A DNA stretch of 64,000 nt from Bermanella sp040371755 (GTDB lineage Bacteria; Pseudomonadota; Gammaproteobacteria; Pseudomonadales; Oceanobacteraceae): positions 1 through 64,000 of the forward strand of contig NZ_BAABWE010000007.1 of the NCBI RefSeq assembly GCF_040371755.1, in the 5' to 3' direction. This document shows, piece by piece, positions 7,934-16,797 of this stretch (positions are counted from its first letter, which is position 1; every line of letters starts with the position of its first letter). The position numbers and the translations under genes are program-made. The notes below the pieces were generated by a model, which saw only the letters and a list, made by a program, of their open reading frames with translations, was not told the DNA's origin and ran no database searches.

Positions 7934-9586
7934 TTAAAAGAATTCTCGCTGAGTACTATTAAATGGCTCTGGCGTGTAGTGTTCTAAATGAAACGCCATG
8001 TGCTCTGCTAATACTTTACGTAAATCACTCGGCATGACAATTTGTGAAATACTGCCTAGGCTCAATGCCTCATTTGGGTTTAATAGCTCTTTTTCATAAC
8101 GTTTTGCTAGTAACGCTTCTTGCTCCTTTCCCCATTGTGCGCTTTGCTCGTTTAACTTAACTGCTTTTCTGATGCTCTTAAGTTCATTTTTATAAATAAA
8201 CTCAATACCTGCAGGTCCCATGACCGCAGCGCGAGTAGAAGGAAGTGCCACTACTAAATCAGCACCTGTCGGGTAGTTGTTATACGAGGCATAAGCACCG
8301 CCGTAAGCGTTGCGAATAATCAGTAAGAAGCGGGGTGTACGCAGATCAATAATGGCGTCGAGCATGGCTCGGCCAGCTTGAACAATACCCTGTGACTCCT
8401 GATCTTTTCCCGGCAGAAACCCTGTAGTGTCTTCCATAAAGATCAAGGGGATATTGTAGAGGTTACAAAAGCGAATGAAGCGTGCATTTTTATAAGCGGC
8501 GGCGATATCAATTTGTCCAGACGCGACGGCGGAGTTATTGGCGATAAACCCAATAACATGACCGCCCATACGACCCAATGCACAAACGGTGTTACGGGCG
8601 CGATCAGGCTGGACTTCCATGAAATCACCGTGGTCACATAACTGTTGAATAATAATGCTGACATCTAAAGGGGTATTGAAACCACTTGGGCTGTTGAATG
8701 CTTTTTTAAGTAATATGTCGATGTCCCAAGTTTTTCGCTCAATGGGGTCTGATGTTTTTTGATAAGGGGCAAATTCGCTGTTGTTATCAGGCAGGTAGTT
8801 TAATAAGCGTTTTACTTTTTTAAGTGCAGCCACTTCATCTTTTACTACAAAGTCAGTGACGCCAGTTTGGCTATGTACATTTGGTCCACCTAATTCATCA
8901 GGGGTGACATCCTCACCTAGTACGCTTTTTACAACACCGGGGCCAGTTAAACCAAAAAAGGTGTCGTTTGGCTGAATCATAAAGCTGCCTTGGCGGGGGA
9001 GGTATGAACCACCACCTGCGTTAAAGCCAAACATGCACATAATGGATGGCACCACTCCACTGATTTTACGCAGTGCGGTAAAGGCTTCGGCGTAACCATC
9101 TAACCCCCCTACGCCAGCAGGCACATAGGCTCCGGCACTATCGTTTAGCCCCACAAGTGGAATGCGACGCTTGCCAGCTAATTCAAATAAGCGTGCCAGT
9201 TTTTTACCGTTAGTGGCATCCATGGAGCCCGCTCGGATGGTGAAGTCATGCCCATATAGTGCTACATCACGGCCGTTAATTTTAACGATAGCCGTGACAA
9301 TACCGGCTCCATCTAAGTTTTTACCCCAGTTTTGAAACAGAACTTTTGGGTCTTCGTCGGTTAAAACCGATATGCGCTCCCAAATGGTCATGCGATTTTT
9401 ACTGTGCTGACGAGTAATGGCATCCACACCAGGAGCTGTTTTAGGGCGGTTAATTAGGTCGTAGCCTTTTTTAAGGTTTTCTTCGTACAGCCCTGGGTTG
9501 TAATCTGCTTGACCAGGTACGCTGAACTCTACTTCCGGCTGCGTATCAAAAGGATTGTTTAGGTTCACAATGGTGGATTTTGTCAT
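7934..9586 (-). CDS. pccB: Acyl-CoA carboxylase carboxyltransferase (beta) subunit, probable propionyl-CoA carboxylase
   Basis: A 550-residue carboxyltransferase of the crotonase-like superfamily, transferring CO2 from carboxybiotin to an acyl-CoA. The N-terminal half has GRDVALYGHDFTIRAGSMDA, LVGLNDSAGAYVPAGVGGLDGYAE and FFGLTGPGVVKSVLGEDV; the C-terminal half has EDTTGFLPGKDQESQGIVQA and IIRNAYGGAYASYNNY, the two oxyanion-hole regions. It is the promoter-proximal gene of the minus-strand operon, preceded by a 400-base AT-rich region shared with the divergent diguanylate cyclase. Assignment to propionyl-CoA rests on the downstream biotin subunit, epimerase and mutase. Confidence 0.88.
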   Translation of the reverse strand: MTKSTIVNLNNPFDTQPEVEFSVPGQADYNPGLYEENLKKGYDLINRPKTAPGVDAITRQHSKNRMTIWERISVLTDEDPKVLFQNWGKNLDGAGIVTAIVKINGRDVALYGHDFTIRAGSMDATNGKKLARLFELAGKRRIPLVGLNDSAGAYVPAGVGGLDGYAEAFTALRKISGVVPSIMCMFGFNAGGGSYLPRQGSFMIQPNDTFFGLTGPGVVKSVLGEDVTPDELGGPNVHSQTGVTDFVVKDEVAALKKVKRLLNYLPDNNSEFAPYQKTSDPIERKTWDIDILLKKAFNSPSGFNTPLDVSIIIQQLCDHGDFMEVQPDRARNTVCALGRMGGHVIGFIANNSAVASGQIDIAAAYKNARFIRFCNLYNIPLIFMEDTTGFLPGKDQESQGIVQAGRAMLDAIIDLRTPRFLLIIRNAYGGAYASYNNYPTGADLVVALPSTRAAVMGPAGIEFIYKNELKSIRKAVKLNEQSAQWGKEQEALLAKRYEKELLNPNEALSLGSISQIVMPSDLRKVLAEHMAFHLEHYTPEPFNSTQREFF

Positions 9587-10007
9587 GTAGCCATATCACC
9601 TGATTATTAGACTCTTGAGTATCAATCTAGCTGACTATCCAACTGGACGATAGGGGCCATTGAGTCATCTTTTATGAAATATAATTAACAATAATCATAT
9701 AGTTTAATGTCTATTATGTGAATAGTCCTATTTTGCAGGTAGGGGTGGTTATTTTCTCTTAATCTCAATGTTTATGGGGGATTTATGGATGGTTTCTATT
9801 AATTTACAGACAAAAAAAATAAACAATAATAGACATATCCGCCTATGTTGTTGGCGAAAATATTCATTTAAATAGACATAAATATTCATTTATTAACTAA
9901 AAGCTTCTTTTTGGCATCAAAACCCATCAAAAATATTGGCCTCGTCTTCAGGGCGAAACTTATGATAACGACTAAGCTTTTTATATGTTGTGCTGTTGGG
10001 TTTGAGT
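9587..10007. promoter_or_regulatory. Divergent intergenic region with repeated AATAGACAT motif
   Basis: About 420 AT-rich bases separate the carboxylase operon (minus) from the diguanylate cyclase (plus), so promoters for both should lie here. AATAGACAT occurs at 9828-9836 and 9871-9879, and its complement ATGTCTATT at 9707-9715. A second direct repeat, AATATTCATTTA, appears at about 9859 and 9881. Repeated copies around a divergent start suggest regulator binding, but no known consensus was recognised and no -35/-10 pair could be fixed with confidence. Confidence 0.4.
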
Positions 10008-11246
10008 ATGTCTAGTGTATTGATTGTTGAAGATTCCAAAGTAGTACAAAAAATCCTGCGTCATATAGCCAACCAGATTTTGGATTTTGATGTTTTTTTT
10101 GCAAGTTCCAGAGCAGAGGCGCTTCAACACTTGAGTGAGCGTTCAGATTGGTTTGCTGCCATAGTGGATTTGAACTTACCTGATGCCCCTGACGGTGAAA
10201 TAGTTGCAAATATCATTGATCAAGGTATTCCGACAATTGTGTTAACAGGCAGTGTTGATGACAAAAAGCGCGATGAGCTAATGCACAAAGGCATTGTAGA
10301 TTATGTGTTTAAAGATGGTCTATTTAGTTATCAGTATGCCATTAATTTAGTTAATAGAATTTATCGCAATCAATCAATGAAAGTTTTAGTGGCAGAAGAC
10401 TCGGCCACTACTCGTCAAAATATAGCGCAATTACTATCACGCCATTTATATCAGGTTATTGAGGTTGATAACGGCAAAAGTGCTCTTGAAAAAATCCAAC
10501 AAGATAGTGCGATTAAATTAGTGATTACAGATTACGATATGCCTGTAATGGATGGCTTTCAGCTAATTCATGAATTAAGACATAAGCTTGATAAAGTAGA
10601 TATCATGATTATCGGACTGGCCTCGCCTGAAGATAAATATCTTTCAGCAAAGTTTATTAAGAGCGGTGCGAATGATTTTTTATACAAGCCTTTTACCACC
10701 GAAGAGTTTTTCTGTCGCATAATGCAAAGTATGGATGCCATGGAGCGAATTGAATCTGTACGGAAAATGGCTTATACAGATGCTTTAACGGAAATTGGTA
10801 ATCGACGTTACTTTTTTGAAAAAGCTGAATCAGCATTAAAACAGGCCAGAGAAAACAATACCCCATTATCACTGGCTTTATTGGATATCGATAAATTTAA
10901 ATCTATCAATGACACTTATGGCCATGATGTTGGCGACCATATTCTTTGTGAATTCTCTAGAGTTTTAGACGCTGCTTTTTCAAACTATATTTTAGCTCGC
11001 ACAGGCGGTGAGGAATTCTGTATCATGTTTCCAGATATCAGTGTTGAGCAAGCGATGCTAGAGCTTGAACATGTGCGCAAGCAAGTAGAACAAAAAACAG
11101 TGAATACCAGTGGTGGGGAAGTGAACTACACGTTTAGTGCTGGCTTGGCTCAATCCCCGTTGGAAAGTGTAGAAACCTTAATGAAATCCTCAGATACGCT
11201 TTTATATAAAGCAAAAGAATCTGGGCGAAACCAAATAGCCAGTTAA
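10008..11246 (+). CDS. Response regulator diguanylate cyclase, REC-REC-GGDEF
   Basis: The start is taken at ATG 10008 (MSSVLIVEDSK, 412 residues), where the receiver fold begins; an upstream GTG at 9990 would add six residues before it. The first receiver (about 1-120) has VEDS and phosphoacceptor D54; the second (about 125-245) has AEDS, D175 in ITDYDMPVMDGF and Lys in LYKPF. The GGDEF domain (about 250-412) has an active GGEEF at 333-337, so it should make cyclic di-GMP from GTP. The RxxD product-inhibition site expected just upstream is not present (FSNY in that position). The layout resembles PleD. No sensor kinase is adjacent. Confidence 0.92.
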   Translation: MSSVLIVEDSKVVQKILRHIANQILDFDVFFASSRAEALQHLSERSDWFAAIVDLNLPDAPDGEIVANIIDQGIPTIVLTGSVDDKKRDELMHKGIVDYVFKDGLFSYQYAINLVNRIYRNQSMKVLVAEDSATTRQNIAQLLSRHLYQVIEVDNGKSALEKIQQDSAIKLVITDYDMPVMDGFQLIHELRHKLDKVDIMIIGLASPEDKYLSAKFIKSGANDFLYKPFTTEEFFCRIMQSMDAMERIESVRKMAYTDALTEIGNRRYFFEKAESALKQARENNTPLSLALLDIDKFKSINDTYGHDVGDHILCEFSRVLDAAFSNYILARTGGEEFCIMFPDISVEQAMLELEHVRKQVEQKTVNTSGGEVNYTFSAGLAQSPLESVETLMKSSDTLLYKAKESGRNQIAS

Positions 11247-11331
11247 TTTTATTATCAATTAACCAAGCTTACATTGTCACTTAGGATCAAATCGGCATTT
11301 CTTTTTCTATTGTTTTTTAATTTTCTATCAT

Positions 11332-11357
11332 AAAGCCCATCGTATAAGTGGGCTTTA
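11332..11357. terminator. Hairpin between convergent genes, possible terminator
   Basis: AAAGCCCA and TGGGCTTT form an 8-bp perfect stem around a roughly 10-base loop. It lies between the diguanylate cyclase (plus) and the glutamate-synthase-like gene (minus). Neither side has a strict T run (the minus side is AT-rich but mixed), so termination is plausible but not certain. Confidence 0.5.
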
Positions 11358-11382
11358 GAGTAACTGGCTTATGAATTATGAG

Positions 11383-13029
11383 TCAGACGCTTTGAGCAAT
11401 TAAGCTTGGTACGCCTAACACATGAATATCATCAGCATGATAAGCTTCACTGCATGCGCCGTCCCACCATTCTTTCCATGGCCCATCAATAGATTGGCTA
11501 TGAACTAAAGCATTGGGATTTAGTTGAGGCACTAACGAACCCATGGATACGCTTAGCTCGCTGGAGGTTCTGCGTTTTAGCATATTAGGAGTGAGTAAGT
11601 TCGGGTTATCTAAGCCCATACTGCCGACTAATTCAAAGAAGCTATATAAGGTATTTCGTTGAAAGTTTGCAACGCGCTGACTTTTATCTTGTATGTTTAA
11701 TGCATGACCACGGGCAGGGTCTTGTGTGGCAATACCAGTGGGGCAGTGGTTGGTGTTACAACTGCGAGACTGAATACAACCTAATGCCATCATCATGGTA
11801 CGAGCAGCATTCACAGTATCAGCTCCCATAGCCAGTTTACTTAATAGGTCGAAACTGGAGGCGGTTTTACCTGCGCTAATCAGCTTTATTTGGTCTCTAA
11901 TGCCGCAGCCAATAAGGGCATTATTAACTATGTAAGTAGCTTCTAGGCAGGTCATACCTAAGCGGTTACTGAACTCAACAGGCGCCGCTCCTGTGCCACC
12001 TTCAGCACCATCAATTGTTATAAAGTCTGGCAGGATATTGGTTTCTAACATGGCTTTACAGATGCTTAAAAATTCAGCTGGATTGCCAAGGCATAATTTA
12101 AAGCCAATTGGTTTACCATCGCTTAACGTGCGTAACTCCTGAATAAACGCGAGTAATGCTTTTGGACTGCTGGCTTTTGGATGATTAGACGGGGATATGC
12201 AGTCTTGATGTTTATTTACACCACGAATGGTCGCGATTTCGTCACTGATTTTAGATTTAGGCAAAACACCACCATGACCGGGTTTGGCTCCTTGGCTGAG
12301 TTTGATTTCAATCATTTTAATATTGGATAAGCTTGCGGTTTGTTTGAATTTTTCCGCATCAAACTCTCCGTCTTCAGTGCGACAACCAAATAGCCCAGAG
12401 CCGATCTGCCAAACTAGATCTCCTCCATGTTTTAAATGGTAAGGGCTAACACCTCCTTCACCAGTGTTATGAAAAAAGTTGCCTTTTTTAGCACCTAGAT
12501 TTAACGCTTCAATGGCGTTTGGACTAAGTGCTCCAAAGCTCATGGCACTGATGTTTAATAAAGCAGCTTGGTATGGCTGAGTGCAATCCTTACTGCCAAA
12601 CGTTACTCGCTTGGTTTCTTCGAGAACTTTTTTGACTTGTAGGCTTGGCCAAAGGCTCAGGTAATCTTGTTCTAATAAATTGCGCTGTGTACCAAAGGCA
12701 ATTGTATCCCGTTCGTTTTTTGCTCGCTGATATACTAAAGAGCGTTGTTCGTGGTTAAAGGGGAGTTCTTCCGTATTGCTGGCGATAAAATACTGCTGAA
12801 CTTCTGCACGAAACGACTCTAAAAGATAGCGCATATATGCGGCCACTGGATAGAGTCGATTCAGAGTGTGTTTACTAATGAGAACATCATGTAAGCCAAT
12901 GAGACTATACAATATGGTGATACTTAAAAGCACCATAGCTATAGTGTTTGGAGATAACCAAAGCCAGAAAACAGCTAAGCCATTACCAATAGTGGCAATT
13001 ATGAGTAATACTTTTTGCATGGTGGTCAT
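11383..13029 (-). CDS. FMN-binding glutamate synthase-family protein, membrane-anchored
   Basis: A 548-residue stand-alone homologue of the glutamate synthase FMN/Fe-S domain. Two hydrophobic helices at about residues 5-45 would anchor it to the membrane. The barrel has KPGHGGVLPKSKIS, ITIDGAEGGTGAAPVEFSNR and ISAGKTASSFD; the iron-sulfur cluster Cys run is CIQSRSCNTNHCPTG, as in GltB (3Fe-4S). It lacks the glutaminase and NADPH-binding parts, so it is not a complete glutamate synthase; relatives are annotated as glutamate synthase domain 2 proteins with unclear reactions. The AraC-type regulator gene just upstream (13057-14079) is a likely controller. Confidence 0.85.
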   Translation of the reverse strand: MTTMQKVLLIIATIGNGLAVFWLWLSPNTIAMVLLSITILYSLIGLHDVLISKHTLNRLYPVAAYMRYLLESFRAEVQQYFIASNTEELPFNHEQRSLVYQRAKNERDTIAFGTQRNLLEQDYLSLWPSLQVKKVLEETKRVTFGSKDCTQPYQAALLNISAMSFGALSPNAIEALNLGAKKGNFFHNTGEGGVSPYHLKHGGDLVWQIGSGLFGCRTEDGEFDAEKFKQTASLSNIKMIEIKLSQGAKPGHGGVLPKSKISDEIATIRGVNKHQDCISPSNHPKASSPKALLAFIQELRTLSDGKPIGFKLCLGNPAEFLSICKAMLETNILPDFITIDGAEGGTGAAPVEFSNRLGMTCLEATYIVNNALIGCGIRDQIKLISAGKTASSFDLLSKLAMGADTVNAARTMMMALGCIQSRSCNTNHCPTGIATQDPARGHALNIQDKSQRVANFQRNTLYSFFELVGSMGLDNPNLLTPNMLKRRTSSELSVSMGSLVPQLNPNALVHSQSIDGPWKEWWDGACSEAYHADDIHVLGVPSLIAQSV

Positions 13030-13056
13030 AGTCGATGGCTCTTATCTATATTTAAT

Positions 13057-14079
13057 TTAACGACTGCGAGTTTGTTTTAATGCTCGAAACGCTTTGGGAG
13101 TGTAACCGCTCCATTGCTTAAACGCACGAGTAAACGCCCTAGGTTCACTGAAGTTTAATTGTTTGGAAATATTGGCAATACTTAATGCCCGCTGGCTAAG
13201 TAATTTTGATGCTAATTCTTGACGAATACTGTCTTTTATATTTTGGTAGCTGCTGCCTTCGTTACTTAATTTACGCCTTAAAGTTTGTTCACTCATACCT
13301 AATTTTTTTGCAAGATGGGTTGAGGTAGGTAGGTGTAAAATTTGGCCTTCTTTGAATGGCCTAGGTTCCAGTTGTTGCTTAATTAAGGCGGTTAAACTGG
13401 TGTCTTCACCGGGTATGGTTAACATATCAATGGGCGCACGACGTAAGAATACTTGTAAATCTCCTTGGGTTTTAATCAAAGGTTCTTTTAAATACTTTTT
13501 ATGAAATACCAAGCGATTATATTTACTTTTTAAATATATTGGGCAGCGAAATAATAAATCAAATTCGGCGCGATCAAGAGGGCTGTAATTTATATAAGCG
13601 CCTAATAACTTGATGGGTTTACCAATAAACCAGCTGGCAAAACGATGCCAAGTCACATGCCAATATTCAATGTAAAAGTGCTCAAAATCGAGTTCGGGTC
13701 GACGAAATTCACTGGTGAGGTAGACGTGGTCATCTTCTAGATGTAATGACATTTGAACTTCGTCAGTGATCTGGTTGTAAAAACGAATACCTTTAAGTAA
13801 TAGCTCTTCAAGAGTTTGACTGTGGCTGACCCATTCAGCCATCAGTGCGAACGTACCTACTTTAATGGGCTTTTCAGTAAACCCCATAAATTCATCGTTG
13901 AGTTCTAGCGCGATGCCGGCATACAGTTTGGCCACTAAATCTACATCAAAGCGGGCAGTGGGGTCTTTAAGGGGGCGTTCGGGAATACGGTATTTTTTTA
14001 ATAAAGCTTGAGTGTCGATGCCTTTGGCTTTGGCACCGCCTATGGCGGTTAAAATATAATGAGTGCCAATACTTGCCAT
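13057..14079 (-). CDS. AraC-family transcriptional regulator (arabinose-binding-like N-terminal domain)
   Basis: A 340-residue regulator. Residues about 20-210 resemble the ligand-sensing N-terminal domain of the OruR/ArgR-type AraC subgroup; the C-terminal about 100 residues hold two helix-turn-helix motifs: LAKKLGMSEQTLRRKLSNEG and ISKQLNFSEPRAFTRAFKQW, the second followed by SGYTPKAFR, the AraC signature. It ends 27 bases before the membrane glutamate-synthase-like gene and begins 13 bases after rlmE, all on the minus strand. The downstream flavoprotein is the obvious candidate target, by position only. Confidence 0.9.
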   Translation of the reverse strand: MASIGTHYILTAIGGAKAKGIDTQALLKKYRIPERPLKDPTARFDVDLVAKLYAGIALELNDEFMGFTEKPIKVGTFALMAEWVSHSQTLEELLLKGIRFYNQITDEVQMSLHLEDDHVYLTSEFRRPELDFEHFYIEYWHVTWHRFASWFIGKPIKLLGAYINYSPLDRAEFDLLFRCPIYLKSKYNRLVFHKKYLKEPLIKTQGDLQVFLRRAPIDMLTIPGEDTSLTALIKQQLEPRPFKEGQILHLPTSTHLAKKLGMSEQTLRRKLSNEGSSYQNIKDSIRQELASKLLSQRALSIANISKQLNFSEPRAFTRAFKQWSGYTPKAFRALKQTRSR

Positions 14080-14092
14080 AAACTAATAATGC

Positions 14093-14713
14093 CTAACCCT
14101 TAAAGCCTTTGCCTACAATATATACCTCGCGAGAGCGTGGACGAGAGGCCGCAGGTTTGCGAATCAATACTTTGTCAAATGAGGTGCGCACATCTTTTAA
14201 ATATTCCTCATAACCTACACCTTGGAAAACCTTAGCGCAAAAACCGCCACCGGTTTTGAGTACGTTACGGGCCATATCTAGAGCAAGTTCCACTAAATAC
14301 ATGGATGAGTATTGGTCGGTTGCATTAACACCGCTTAAATTAGGTGCCATATCTGAGATCACCACATCAACAATATCATCACCCAGTACGGCTAAGATTT
14401 CGTTAAATACGCTTTCTTCGGTGAAATCCCCTTGAATGAAGTCCACACCTGCCAAGGCATCCATAGGCAGTATGTCTGAGGCAATGGTACGGCCTTTATC
14501 ACCCACCCAAGGGGCTACAATTTGTGACCAACCACCAGGGGCTGAACCTAAATCCATGACAATACTACCCGGGCGGATGAGTTTGTCTTTCTCGTTAATT
14601 TCAATCAGTTTATAACTGGCGCGCGAGCGGTAGCCGTCAATCTGAGCCTTTTTCACATAAGGGTCATTAACGTGTTCGTCTAGCCATTTTTTACTGGTTT
14701 TAGATCGGGCCAT
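14093..14713 (-). CDS. rlmE: 23S rRNA (uridine-2552) 2'-O-methyltransferase RlmE (FtsJ/RrmJ)
   Basis: A 206-residue Rossmann methyltransferase that uses S-adenosylmethionine to methylate U2552 of 23S rRNA in the large subunit. YRSRASYKLIEINEK near the N terminus carries the first catalytic Lys; VMDLGSAPGGWSQIV is the SAM loop; VVISDMAPNLSG contains the catalytic Asp; GGFCAKVFQG has the second Lys; and SREVYIVG ends with the catalytic Glu. In many gammaproteobacteria ftsH follows; here an AraC regulator does, and no yhbY lies divergently upstream. Confidence 0.97.
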   Translation of the reverse strand: MARSKTSKKWLDEHVNDPYVKKAQIDGYRSRASYKLIEINEKDKLIRPGSIVMDLGSAPGGWSQIVAPWVGDKGRTIASDILPMDALAGVDFIQGDFTEESVFNEILAVLGDDIVDVVISDMAPNLSGVNATDQYSSMYLVELALDMARNVLKTGGGFCAKVFQGVGYEEYLKDVRTSFDKVLIRKPAASRPRSREVYIVGKGFKG

Positions 14714-14755
14714 AGGGCGAGTTTACCGTTGGTACTGCGAAATAATCTGCCATTG

Positions 14756-14836
14756 TACGCCCCTGCGGAGATTGTCGCAAAATACTCTCATGATCTATGT
14801 TTTATCATGGCGGATATTATAAGGGCTTGGCAGCAC
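14756..14836 (+). repeat. 81-bp dispersed repeat, copy A
   Basis: This intergenic stretch between rlmE and the allophanate hydrolase matches 25296-25376 over its whole length. The best part, beginning TGCGGAGATTGTCGCAAAAT at 14764 and running to 14792, agrees at 28 of 29 positions; the rest is weaker but shares ATATTATAAGGGCTTGGC-like sequence. It could be a non-coding RNA leader, a promoter copy or a small mobile repeat. No function is assigned. Confidence 0.65.
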
Positions 14837-14911
14837 TATTCACCCACCCTTTTTAAAACCAGTAAAAAGACCTTATAACAAATAAGGTCTGTATTTCTTA
14901 TTAAAAATCGA

Positions 14912-16696
14912 TTATTTAGATGCTAAGTAAGCGGCCCAACCGCCAAATTCTGTCACGTTTACGGCATTATTTATAATATTACCCTCGCTTATAAAGCCAC
15001 ATTCCCAACTACCATCGCTCAATTCAACTTTACCTATGCCAAGTGGTGCAGGAATACCCGCTACAAATGATCCAAAGTGCTCCATAGGCATGGACCAAAC
15101 TTCTACCAGAATGGCTTTACCATTTGTATCATTACGAATCATGGCAGGTCGTTTACCGTCGGGCAGCGCATAGAGCTGATAACAATCAGAGCTTTGGGTT
15201 TTTTTAACTAAGGTGGCGCCCCGCTCAGTGAGTTGCCAGTTAAGTGGAAAGCCTTCTAAGTGGGCACCACATACCACGACATTTATGTGTGATTTTGGAG
15301 TGGGTACGGCTGCCCCTTCAAATTTTTGCAACGGGAAATCACTGGTGCCTTGTGGTAAATCCAATGCTTGGTGTAATGCGCCCCCATAACTTAACATTTT
15401 CATGTCAGTAAAGGCATGGCTGAATAATGTCACTCCCCAGCTTACGCCGCTAGAGGTTAGGCCTACAGGAATATTGGTGGCGCTGTAATCCAATAAATTC
15501 ATAAAGTTGGTATATGTTCCCAAAATTGAATTATATTTGATAGGCTCTGAACGTAACTCTTCACGGGTAAATTGTGTGGGGCAAGTAGGGGTTAACATGA
15601 AGTCTACTGAGTCCACTTGTGCATCACATATCTTTTTGTAAGATTGTAATTTGTATTGTGCACTAAAAGCATCGGCGGCGGTTTTACCTTCAGCGGACCC
15701 AATGATGGTTTGTATAACAGGTAACATGGACTCACGTTTTACATCTTTGGTGGCAATCCAACGTTCAGCTACCCAAGGGCCTTCATACAATAATTTAGCG
15801 GCTGTGATAAAAGGCGTAAAATCAATTTCGATTTTTTTCCCACCTAAGCTTTCTAATTTGGAGACTGTTTTTTCAAATAAGGCTTGAGTTTCTGTGTTGC
15901 CATTAAATTCTAATTCTGACGGTACGCCAAAGGTAAAGCTTTTTGGAAGAGAGGGTGCAAAATATCGTAGTAAATTATCCGGTTGATTTTGACGGGCATA
16001 GCTATCCTGAATATCGTATTGTCCGGCAATGTGAGTCACTAAGGCTGCGTCTTGTGTATTTAATGCAAATACCGTGATGCAATCTAGGCTTAAACAAGCT
16101 GGCACTAAACCTGTGTTACTAAACAAACCTTTTGTAGGTTTATGCCCAACTAAGTTATTTAATGCAGCGGGTACACGACCACTGCCTGCGGTATCGGTGC
16201 CTAATGCAAAGCTCACTTGCCCTAGAGCAGTACTGACCGCAGATCCGGCGCTGGAACCTCCAGAAATGTAATCGGTATTAAATGCGTTTAGACCTTCACC
16301 ATACGGACTGCGCATGCCCACTAAACCTGTGGCAAATTGATCAAGATTAGTTTTTCCTAAAGGAATGGCACCTGCTTTAATTAATTGATCCACTACAAAT
16401 GCATTGGCAGTTGGGGTGTATTCAAAATCAGGGCAGGCGGCGGTTGTAGGCACATTGGCCAAGTCAATATTATCTTTTATGGCAAATGGCACCCCATAAA
16501 GGGGAAGCTCGTCTATGTTTTTTGAATCCAAATACTTTAAGTATTCATCTAGTTGAGATTTTGTGAGTAGGGTGATCCAAGCATTGTAATCTTTTTGAGT
16601 AAGGGCTTGATCATGTAATTTGTGAATTAATTCTTTTGGTGTAGTGTCGTTGTTCTTATAAGCTTTTTTAAGTGCGGTAATATTCAAGTTAAACAT
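14912..16696 (-). CDS. atzF: Allophanate hydrolase
   Basis: A 594-residue amidase-signature enzyme that hydrolyses allophanate to ammonia and CO2, the last step after urea or guanidine carboxylation. The Ser-Ser-Lys triad is visible: Lys in PFAIKDNIDLA, and the two serines in YISGGSSAGSAVSTALGQ and ALGTDTAGSGRVPAAL. After about residue 470 comes the second domain (NVVVCGAHLEGFPLNWQLTE through FGSFVAGIPAPLGIGKVELS), which in this family finishes the breakdown of N-carboxycarbamate. It is the last gene of the minus-strand guanidine operon, about 100 bases after the carboxylase. Confidence 0.96.
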   Translation of the reverse strand: MFNLNITALKKAYKNNDTTPKELIHKLHDQALTQKDYNAWITLLTKSQLDEYLKYLDSKNIDELPLYGVPFAIKDNIDLANVPTTAACPDFEYTPTANAFVVDQLIKAGAIPLGKTNLDQFATGLVGMRSPYGEGLNAFNTDYISGGSSAGSAVSTALGQVSFALGTDTAGSGRVPAALNNLVGHKPTKGLFSNTGLVPACLSLDCITVFALNTQDAALVTHIAGQYDIQDSYARQNQPDNLLRYFAPSLPKSFTFGVPSELEFNGNTETQALFEKTVSKLESLGGKKIEIDFTPFITAAKLLYEGPWVAERWIATKDVKRESMLPVIQTIIGSAEGKTAADAFSAQYKLQSYKKICDAQVDSVDFMLTPTCPTQFTREELRSEPIKYNSILGTYTNFMNLLDYSATNIPVGLTSSGVSWGVTLFSHAFTDMKMLSYGGALHQALDLPQGTSDFPLQKFEGAAVPTPKSHINVVVCGAHLEGFPLNWQLTERGATLVKKTQSSDCYQLYALPDGKRPAMIRNDTNGKAILVEVWSMPMEHFGSFVAGIPAPLGIGKVELSDGSWECGFISEGNIINNAVNVTEFGGWAAYLASK

Positions 16697-16797
16697 GTTT
16701 TATATTCCTACTTTATATTCTGTATATTCATTCAGTTTACGAGTGTTGTTCATGTTTTTTTTATTACATGTGGTTAGCTAGCTGTTATGTGGCTTGC

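Noticed and set aside
9990..10007. Upstream GTG start for the REC-REC-GGDEF protein
   Set aside because: It adds six residues before the receiver's first strand with no better ribosome site; ATG 10008 fits the fold.
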